A stretch of DNA of 5,569 bases from Streptosporangiaceae bacterium. GTDB taxonomy: Bacteria > Actinomycetota > Actinomycetes > Streptosporangiales > Streptosporangiaceae. Under the pieces are notes generated by a model. That model did no database searches. It was not told where the DNA came from and worked only from the letters and a program-made list of their open reading frames with translations. The DNA is taken from assembly GCA_030039095.1 (NCBI GenBank), contig JASHQP010000436.1, forward strand, positions 1 through 5,569, read 5' to 3'. Both the position numbers and the translations under genes were made by a program. Within the stretch, counting starts at the first letter, position 1; every line of letters begins with the position of its first letter. Positions 1 to 4,986 of this stretch are shown one piece after another.

Positions 1-24
1 GTGACCGGCACCACGGCCCGACTT

Positions 25-30
25 GGGAGG
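25..30 (+). promoter_or_regulatory. Ribosome binding site of the first membrane protein
   Basis: GGGAGG ends five bases before the ATG at 36. It is a near-perfect anti-16S match at normal spacing. It supports ATG 36 as the start, although the same reading frame is open back to the window edge. Confidence 0.75.
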
Positions 31-35
31 CCACA

Positions 36-797
36 ATGACCGGATCCAGCCCCTGGATCAACTACAGCGGCACCGCCGAGATCGTGCTGGTCGCTGTGCT
101 CATCGCGGCGGCAGCGGCTGTCGCCTACGCCGGGATCGGGCTGCCGCTGCCCGCGCGGCTGCCGAGGCCAGGCCGGACAGCAACGATCATCATCCTCGGG
201 GCCTGGGTACTCGCCGTCATCGCCCTCGTGGCGTGCGTGCACGCTTACCTGACGCACGTGTACGAGGCGGGCTTGGAGCACCACCCCGCCACCGATGACG
301 TCACGCCGGTCACGCTGCTCGGCACGGCGGCCCTGTTCGTCATCATCGCTGTCATGCAAAGAACGCGTGGCTGGCGTGTCGCCCTCGGCAGCGCCGTGGC
401 CGGCGCGGCGGCCGGGCCCTGGATCTTCGAGGTCCCGTTCGACCTCATCATCATGTCGCGGACTCATCCCGTCATCGATCCTGGCATGTACCGGGTGGTG
501 CTGTTCATTCCGCTGATCCTGGCCGGCATCCTGACGGTGGCGTGGGTATCGCTGTCACCGGCCGCGCGGGTGCACCGGGCGACGCTGTGGTGCCTGGCGG
601 GAATGCTGGCGGTGTTCGCCGTGTGGGGCCTGATCGGCTTCAGCTACCCGTCCGCCCCAGGCCCGCTCACGCTGAACGCGCTGTCCAAGATCCTCGCCCT
701 GGTCACCGCGCTGACCCTGTTCCTGCCGCACCGGGCCCGTGCCGGCACACCAGAACCAGCACCGGCGATCCCATCGAGAGAGACGGTTTCCCGATGA
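36..797 (+). CDS. Uncharacterised seven-helix integral membrane protein, probable partner of the downstream ABC exporter
   Basis: The product is 253 aa, and I cannot assign a named family or a function. By hydrophobicity it has about seven membrane segments: residues 13-34, 48-71, 90-107, 114-140, 151-172, 182-204 and 214-231. There is no cleavable signal peptide, and a Pro/Ala-rich polar tail runs from 232 to 253. The most distinctive stretch is GPWIFEVPFDLIIM (127-140), where Glu132 and Asp136 sit inside a hydrophobic run, followed by HPVIDPGMYR (144-153). This looks like a conserved functional core rather than a random hydrophobic segment. I chose ATG 36 because GGGAGG lies five bases upstream. 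The stop (795-797) overlaps the ATG of the ABC ATPase gene as ATGA, so the two genes are probably co-translated. By context (inference) it could be an accessory or second membrane subunit of the exporter, or a self-protection or sensing protein for its substrate. The gene is confidently real; its role is open. Confidence 0.88.
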   Translation: MTGSSPWINYSGTAEIVLVAVLIAAAAAVAYAGIGLPLPARLPRPGRTATIIILGAWVLAVIALVACVHAYLTHVYEAGLEHHPATDDVTPVTLLGTAALFVIIAVMQRTRGWRVALGSAVAGAAAGPWIFEVPFDLIIMSRTHPVIDPGMYRVVLFIPLILAGILTVAWVSLSPAARVHRATLWCLAGMLAVFAVWGLIGFSYPSAPGPLTLNALSKILALVTALTLFLPHRARAGTPEPAPAIPSRETVSR

Positions 798-1639
798 ACG
801 TGACGGAGGACGAGGATGTGGTCATGGAAACGAGCAGCACGGCGGGCGGGCTTCCCCGCTACCAGGCCGAAACGGACGGGTCGGCGGTCGTGGTGCGCGG
901 GCTGCGCAAGAGCTTCGGCGACAAGGAAGCAGTGGCCGGCATCGACCTGCGGATCACCGCCGGCTCCCTGGCCGGCCTTGTCGGGCCGAACGGCGCCGGC
1001 AAGACCACCACGCTGTCGATGATGACCGGCCTGCTGCGGCCGGACGGCGGGCAGGTGCTGGTCAAGGGGCTGGATGTGTGGCAGAACCCTCCCGCGGCCA
1101 AGGCGATCATGGGCGTGGTGCCGGCCGAGGTCAGGCTGTTCGAGCGGCTGTCCGGCGAGGAACTGCTGGAGTACGCCGGCCGCCTGCGCGGGCTGCCGGC
1201 CGGCGAGGCGCGGTCACGGGCCGAGCAGCTGCTGGACGTGCTGGACCTGACGGATGGCGCCAAACGGCTGGTCGCGGACTACTCGACCGGCATGCGCAAG
1301 AAGGCCGCGCTCGGCTGCGCGCTGATCCACAACCCCTCGGTGCTGTTCCTCGACGAGCCGCTGGAGGGCGTCGACCCTGTGTCCGCTGACGTGATCCGCC
1401 GCCTGCTGACCCGGTTCGCAGCTTCCGGATCGACCGTGCTGTTCTCCAGCCACGTGATGGAGCTGGTCGAGCAGGTCTGCGACCACGTGTCCATCATCGA
1501 CAAGGGCAAGATCGTGGCGACAGGCACCATCGACGAGGTGCGCGGCGGCAAGACGCTGCAGCGCGCGTTCATCGACCTGGTCGGCCCGCGCGCGACCGAC
1601 GAGGAGGTGCTGTCATGGCTCGGCTCCTCGTCCAGCTGA
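794..1639 (+). CDS. ABC transporter ATP-binding protein (ABC-2 export type)
   Basis: This 281-aa cytoplasmic ATPase would power the permease encoded immediately downstream. Visible motifs are Walker A GPNGAGKTT (64-72), signature YSTGM (163-167) in place of LSGGQ, Walker B VLFLDEP (183-189) with catalytic Glu188, D-loop EGVDP (191-195) and switch His220 in SSH. The helix between Walker A and the signature reads VVPAEVRLFERL (108-119). The usual Q-loop Gln position appears to be Ala111, with Glu112 next to it. Polar residues 1-30 before the fold starts are non-conserved in character. The start is uncertain. ATG 794 overlaps the upstream stop as ATGA but has only a weak purine run upstream. In-frame GTG 818 sits seven bases after GGAGGA (805-810) and would give 273 aa; ATG 824 is a third option. 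The gene overlaps the permease gene by 25 bases. The CcmA-like exporter ATPase assignment is firm; the cargo is unknown. Confidence 0.95.
   Translation: MNVTEDEDVVMETSSTAGGLPRYQAETDGSAVVVRGLRKSFGDKEAVAGIDLRITAGSLAGLVGPNGAGKTTTLSMMTGLLRPDGGQVLVKGLDVWQNPPAAKAIMGVVPAEVRLFERLSGEELLEYAGRLRGLPAGEARSRAEQLLDVLDLTDGAKRLVADYSTGMRKKAALGCALIHNPSVLFLDEPLEGVDPVSADVIRRLLTRFAASGSTVLFSSHVMELVEQVCDHVSIIDKGKIVATGTIDEVRGGKTLQRAFIDLVGPRATDEEVLSWLGSSSS
805..810 (+). promoter_or_regulatory. Strong internal ribosome binding site bearing on the ABC ATPase start
   Basis: GGAGGA lies inside the 5' end of the ATPase reading frame, seven bases before GTG 818 and 13 before ATG 824. It is much stronger than anything before ATG 794. 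It therefore suggests that translation may begin at 818, or that both starts are used. Confidence 0.5.
1601..1607 (+). promoter_or_regulatory. Ribosome binding site of the permease gene, inside the ATPase gene
   Basis: GAGGAGG ends seven bases before ATG 1615. It lies within the last codons of the ATPase gene, which explains the 25-base overlap and fixes the permease start. Confidence 0.8.
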
Positions 1640-3207
1640 AGCTGCGCCTGCTGCTCAACGCGCTGCGCTCGTCCAGCGCCGCAAAGATCAGCTTTATCGT
1701 CAGCACGACGTTCGCCGCGCTGCTCGCCGTCGGCACGTTCCTGACGCTGGCCGCGTTCCGCGGCAAGGGCACATCGGTGGACCTCACCGCGGTCATCTTC
1801 ACCGTGTTCGCGTTCGGCTGGCTCATCGTGCCGATCATGGCCTTCGGCGTGGACAGCACGCTCGACCCGGCGACGCTGGCGCTCTACCCGCTGCGCACCC
1901 GCAAGCTCGCGGTCGGGCTGCTGGCGGCTTCGGCCACCGGCGCCTGGCCGCTGGCCAACGTGATCGGCCTGCTCGGCGTCACCGTGGGGCTGGCCAGCGG
2001 CGCGCTCGGCCTGGTGGTCGCCGTGATCGCCGTGGTGCTGCAGGTGCTGTTCTGCATCGCCCTGTCCCGGTTCGTGACGACGTCCCTGGCCGGCCTGCTC
2101 CGCTCGCGCCGTGGCAGGGACCTGGCCGTGTTCCTGGTCATCCCGCTGTTCGCGCTGTACGAGTTCTTCACCCAGGTGGTGCCCAAGGCGGCGGCCGAAG
2201 GCAGGATCACCGCGGCGAGCTTCACGGGGTTCGACTCGTGGATGCGCTGGCTGCCGCCGGGCCTGGCCGCGCACGCCATCCAGGACGCCTCCGACGGCCG
2301 GCCCGGCATGGCGCTGGCCCGGCTCGGCGCGGTGGCAGCCGTCATCGCCGTGTTCGGCTGGCTGTGGGTCAGGTCGCTGGGCCGGGCGCTGGTGACGGCC
2401 GATACCACGACCCAGGCGGCGCGGGTCCGCAGCGCCAGGCTGCCGCTGGCCGGGTTCGGCGTGCGCGGGGCCGTTGCCGCCAGGTGCTGGCTCTACCAGC
2501 GCCGCGATCCCACCTCCCTCCTCTTCTGGGCACTCGTCGCCATCGTCACGGCTGCGGTGTCGGCCAGCTCCATCTTCGGCAAGCAGCACCATCCCGGGGT
2601 CATCCTGGCGAGCGCTGTCTTCGGCGCCGCGTTCGCCGGGATCTTCCACGCCAACTCGGCTGGGCTGACCGGACCGCCGTTCCTGCTCGAGTCGATGGCG
2701 CTGAGCCGGGCTCGCGACCTGCGCGCCTACTTCTCCGGGCAGAACCTCGTGTACGCCACGATCGGCGCGCCGCTGGTGGTGGCCGTCTGCTTCGGGCTCG
2801 CCGCCGTGGTCCGCCGTCCGGGAATCGGACTCGAGGCGGCGCCGGTCGTGCTGGCGGGAATCGGCGCTTCCCTCGGCCTCAGCAACCTCTTCAGCGCCGC
2901 GCTGCCCTACCCGATGATCAAGCGGACCGGCACCCCGATGCTGACGGCCGCGCAGGGATACGGCGCCTACCGGTTGCTGGGCGTCTTCGGGACCCTGGCG
3001 GGCACCGCCGTGGCGGCGGCACCGGTGATCGTCGCGGTCGTGCTGACGGCGAGCGATTCGCTGGCGGTCCGGATCGGCGTGCTCGTGCCGGGCGCGGCAG
3101 TCTACGGGCTGGCGCTCGCGTTCGCCGGCGTCCGGACGGCGGCCGTCGTTGCCGCCGCCAAGATTCCGGAACTCAGCCAGGCCGCCCTGCACAGCGCCCT
3201 GACCTGA
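1615..3207 (+). CDS. ABC-2-type exporter permease, single-chain, about 12 membrane helices
   Basis: This 530-aa integral membrane protein is the transmembrane part of the exporter. Predicted hydrophobic segments lie near residues 26-48, 57-78, 98-123, 128-152, 169-190, 235-255, 301-320, 329-350, 378-400, 405-425, 455-480 and 484-505. The protein appears to be two six-helix halves. Each half starts with a basic amphipathic stretch: KLRLLLNALRSS (9-20), and AARCWLYQRRDP (288-299). The second resembles the coupling-helix region that precedes the first helix of ABC-2 permeases. WLPPGLAAHAI (212-222), just before helix 6, is a motif I associate with large actinobacterial ABC-2 permeases; this is memory, not a search. 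A fused double permease can pair with two copies of the upstream ATPase. There is no signal peptide and no added periplasmic domain. The start at ATG 1615 is supported by GAGGAGG. It is translated in overlap with the ATPase, which makes the pairing firm. The transported compound cannot be read from the sequence. Confidence 0.92.
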   Translation: MARLLVQLKLRLLLNALRSSSAAKISFIVSTTFAALLAVGTFLTLAAFRGKGTSVDLTAVIFTVFAFGWLIVPIMAFGVDSTLDPATLALYPLRTRKLAVGLLAASATGAWPLANVIGLLGVTVGLASGALGLVVAVIAVVLQVLFCIALSRFVTTSLAGLLRSRRGRDLAVFLVIPLFALYEFFTQVVPKAAAEGRITAASFTGFDSWMRWLPPGLAAHAIQDASDGRPGMALARLGAVAAVIAVFGWLWVRSLGRALVTADTTTQAARVRSARLPLAGFGVRGAVAARCWLYQRRDPTSLLFWALVAIVTAAVSASSIFGKQHHPGVILASAVFGAAFAGIFHANSAGLTGPPFLLESMALSRARDLRAYFSGQNLVYATIGAPLVVAVCFGLAAVVRRPGIGLEAAPVVLAGIGASLGLSNLFSAALPYPMIKRTGTPMLTAAQGYGAYRLLGVFGTLAGTAVAAAPVIVAVVLTASDSLAVRIGVLVPGAAVYGLALAFAGVRTAAVVAAAKIPELSQAALHSALT

Positions 3208-3228
3208 GGCAACGAGCCGCCGCCGGTT

Positions 3229-3265
3229 CCGGGCCCGCCCGGTCCCCGCCGGGTCGCTGCCGGGG
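3229..3265. terminator. Possible weak bidirectional terminator hairpins between convergent genes
   Basis: The gap holds overlapping GC stems. CCGGG (3229-3233) can pair with CCCGG (3238-3242) around a four-base loop. The same CCCGG can pair with CCGGG (3249-3253) around a six-base loop. CCCCG (3244-3248) can pair with CGGGG (3261-3265). The stems are only five base pairs and no T-run follows on either strand. The position between two converging stops is the main argument, and termination may equally be factor-dependent. Confidence 0.3.
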
Positions 3266-3276
3266 CACGAGCCGAG

Positions 3277-4830
3277 TTACCCGGCATCACCGGACGGGCC
3301 GGCGGCCGCCTCCGTCGGCCAGTACCGCGCCTTCAGCCGGCGCTTGAACAGCTTGCCGGAGTCCTCGCGCGGCAGCTCATGCTCGAAGACGACCACCTTC
3401 GGCGCTTTGTATCTGGCGAGGTTCTGCCGCACGTGCTCCCTGACCTGATCCTCGGTGACATCCGCGCCCGGCAGCAGCTGGACGTGGGCCGCCAGGGCCT
3501 CACCGAGCCCGGGGTCCGGGATGCCGAACACGGCGACGTCGGCCACCCCGCCGAGACCGAGGATGCAGGCCTCGATCTCGGCCGGGTAGATGTTCACGCC
3601 GCCGGAGATCACCATGTCGTTGAGCCGGTCGCTCAGGTACAGGAACCCATCCTCGTCCACCCGGCCAACGTCCCCGACGGTGATGAAGCCGTCGCCGAGG
3701 TCGATGGAGCGCCGCTTTTCGTCACCGCCGATGTAGGTGAAGTCGGGCCAGGCCGACAGCGAGCGCCCGTAGACGACGCCGGTCTCGCCCGCCCGCACCT
3801 CGCGGCCGTCCGGCCCGACGACGCGGATGGCCATGCCGGCGACCGGCCTGCCGACGGTGCCTGGGTGAGCGAGCCATTCCTCGCTGGTGCAGTAGACCCA
3901 CGCGCCGCCCTCGGAGCCGCCGTAGTACTCGCTGATGATCGGGCCCAGCCAGTCGATCATGGCGCGCTTGACGTCCGGCGGGCACGGCGCGGCGGCATGC
4001 ACGATCGCCTCGAGCGAGGACAGGTCATACCGCGTGCGCACGACCGCCGGCAGCTGCAGCAGCCGCAGGAACATGGTCGGGACCATCTGCACGGTCGTCA
4101 CCCGGTATTCCTCGACAAGGCGGAGGAACCCCTCGGCGTCGAACCTCGGCATGATCACCATATTGAGTCCCATGGCGGCGGCGAACGTGACCGCGACGTT
4201 GGGTGCCGTGTGGTACAGCGGGGCCGGGAAGAGCGTCGTGCCACCCGGCTCGAACTGCATCAGGAACCGCGTGAACGTGGCGAGCTCGGCTGCCTTTTCC
4301 GGCGCCACCGGGTCACGCAGAATGCCCTTGGCCAGACCGGTCGTGCCCGAGGTGTAGATGATCGCCATCGGCGGCGACACAACGGACGCGGAGGGGGGAG
4401 CACTGCGCTCGATCAGCTCCGCCGTGCTCGGGTACCGGCCGCTCAGCGTTACGGCCCCTAGGTGATAGGCCTCGCAGACCTCCGGCGGAACTTCGGCCTC
4501 GATGATCGCTGCGTCCTCCGGCTTGTGCGCCTCCACCGCGGGCAGCAGGTCCGTATGGGCAATGACGACCTTGGCCCCGCAGTCGCCGAGCAGGTGCCGC
4601 AGATCGGTGCCCGTCCAGTGCCAGTTGACCGGCACGGGCACCGCGCCGATGACCGAGGCCGCGAGGTTGGCTTCGAGGAAGCCCGTCTCGTTGCGCATGA
4701 CGATGGCGTACCGGTCACCGGGCTGGTGGATGCCCATCTGCTCGAGGCCGGATGCCAGGCGCGCCGCGCGCGCCTTCACCTGCGCCAGTGGCAGGCGACG
4801 CTGGCCGGAGACGACGATAGGTTCGCTCAC
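3277..4830 (-). CDS. Acyl-CoA synthetase, AMP-forming (ANL superfamily, FadD-like)
   Basis: This 517-aa cytosolic enzyme should activate a carboxylic acid with ATP to an acyl-adenylate and then to the acyl-CoA. Core motifs are in order: P-loop YTSGTTGLAKG (159-169); PLYHTAP (204-210) with conserved His207; YYGGSEGG (302-309), where Glu307 is the Mg-ATP ligand and Ser306 replaces the more usual Thr; GDVGRVDEDG (386-395) with ribose-binding Asp387; DRLNDMVISGGVNIYP (401-416) with Arg402; and SGKLFKRRL (491-499) with catalytic Lys493. All key residues are present, so it should be active. The N-terminus is short and begins almost at the region equivalent to GxRRLTYxEL. I chose GTG 4830 because AAAGG lies nine bases upstream and no better in-frame start exists nearby. 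The frame stays open far upstream into the opposite gene, but that part has no family resemblance. The gene is divergent from a TetR regulator, which probably controls it. The substrate (fatty, aromatic or steroid-type acid) cannot be told. Confidence 0.95.
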   Translation of the reverse strand: MSEPIVVSGQRRLPLAQVKARAARLASGLEQMGIHQPGDRYAIVMRNETGFLEANLAASVIGAVPVPVNWHWTGTDLRHLLGDCGAKVVIAHTDLLPAVEAHKPEDAAIIEAEVPPEVCEAYHLGAVTLSGRYPSTAELIERSAPPSASVVSPPMAIIYTSGTTGLAKGILRDPVAPEKAAELATFTRFLMQFEPGGTTLFPAPLYHTAPNVAVTFAAAMGLNMVIMPRFDAEGFLRLVEEYRVTTVQMVPTMFLRLLQLPAVVRTRYDLSSLEAIVHAAAPCPPDVKRAMIDWLGPIISEYYGGSEGGAWVYCTSEEWLAHPGTVGRPVAGMAIRVVGPDGREVRAGETGVVYGRSLSAWPDFTYIGGDEKRRSIDLGDGFITVGDVGRVDEDGFLYLSDRLNDMVISGGVNIYPAEIEACILGLGGVADVAVFGIPDPGLGEALAAHVQLLPGADVTEDQVREHVRQNLARYKAPKVVVFEHELPREDSGKLFKRRLKARYWPTEAAAGPSGDAG

Positions 4831-4839
4831 GTCAAGTGG

Positions 4840-4844
4840 CCTTT
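4840..4844 (-). promoter_or_regulatory. Ribosome binding site of the acyl-CoA synthetase
   Basis: On the - strand AAAGG ends nine bases before GTG 4830. It is a moderate match at slightly long spacing. It is the only purine-rich signal near a possible start in this frame, so it decides the start against the longer open frame. Confidence 0.55.
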
Positions 4845-4849
4845 CACCG

Positions 4850-4861
4850 CGTATACATACG
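4850..4861. promoter_or_regulatory. Candidate regulator operator 1 (perfect inverted repeat)
   Basis: CGTAT-AC-ATACG has perfect five-base arms and lies in an AT-rich island in the divergent gap. It starts 20 bases upstream of the acyl-CoA synthetase start, within its leader. TetR proteins bind palindromes of about this size or larger. Binding here is an inference. Confidence 0.4.
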
Positions 4862-4863
4862 TG

Positions 4864-4874
4864 TGGTCCGACCA
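4864..4874. promoter_or_regulatory. Candidate regulator operator 2 (perfect inverted repeat)
   Basis: TGGTC-C-GACCA has perfect five-base arms around one base. It lies two bases from the previous palindrome. A further GACCA occurs at 4945-4949, so this half-site is present three times in the gap. It may be part of one composite operator. Confidence 0.4.
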
Positions 4875-4882
4875 GAGATGGC

Positions 4883-4901
4883 TGGCGGAATGCACCCGCC
4901 A
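4883..4901. promoter_or_regulatory. Candidate regulator operator 3 (spaced inverted repeat)
   Basis: TGGCGG and CCGCCA form perfect six-base arms around a seven-base spacer. GAT (4877-4879) and ATC (4904-4906) add an imperfect outer extension. The repeat sits in the middle of the divergent gap, so it could serve both promoters, or it could form a leader hairpin in the acyl-CoA synthetase transcript. Confidence 0.35.
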
Positions 4902-4916
4902 CTATCAACGAACGAA

Positions 4917-4944
4917 GGATTACTCTAGATTCACTTAGTGTCAA
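4917..4944 (-). promoter_or_regulatory. Candidate promoter of the acyl-CoA synthetase
   Basis: On the - strand a perfect TTGACA (4944-4939) is followed after 16 bases by TAATCC (4922-4917). The first hexamer matches the -35 consensus; the -10 match is poor. It would give a leader of roughly 80 bases containing the three inverted repeats, which could explain repression by a bound regulator. Confidence 0.35.
4926..4931 (+). promoter_or_regulatory. Candidate -10 element for the TetR-family gene
   Basis: TAGATT resembles the TAGRRT form common in actinomycete housekeeping promoters, but no good -35 hexamer lies 16-19 bases upstream. It would start a leader of about 50 bases. It overlaps the opposing candidate promoter, so the two might interfere. 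CACT-T-AGTG (4932-4940), a nine-base palindrome, lies right at the expected start of transcription. Confidence 0.3.
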
Positions 4945-4975
4945 GACCACGCTCGAGGCCCTGATCATCTCGTCC

Positions 4976-4981
4976 GGGAGG
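4976..4981 (+). promoter_or_regulatory. Ribosome binding site of the TetR-family gene
   Basis: GGGAGG ends five bases before ATG 4987. It is a strong match at good spacing and fixes the start of the regulator. Confidence 0.75.
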
Positions 4982-4986
4982 CAGAA

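Noticed and set aside
542..793. Upstream in-frame extension of the ABC ATPase
   Set aside because: It lies wholly inside the membrane protein gene in another frame and has Arg/Pro/Gly-rich shadow composition. ABC ATPases of this type do not need it.
1279..3192. 637-codon open frame on the - strand opposite the ATPase and permease genes
   Set aside because: It is an Arg/Gly/His/Gln-rich low-complexity translation with no domain, mirroring the GC-biased codons of the permease. It is a shadow frame.
2238..3347. 369-codon + strand frame overlapping the permease gene
   Set aside because: It has an Arg/Pro/Gly-rich composition with no motif and overlaps a clear ABC-2 permease in another frame.
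3379..4461. 360-codon + strand frame opposite the acyl-CoA synthetase
   Set aside because: It is fully antisense to a gene with every ANL motif. Its translation is rich in Asp, His and Arg and has no recognisable fold.
4830..4835. TTGACG on the - strand as a -35 element
   Set aside because: It abuts the start codon of the acyl-CoA synthetase, so any transcript from it would lack the start. It may only echo the TTGACA further upstream.
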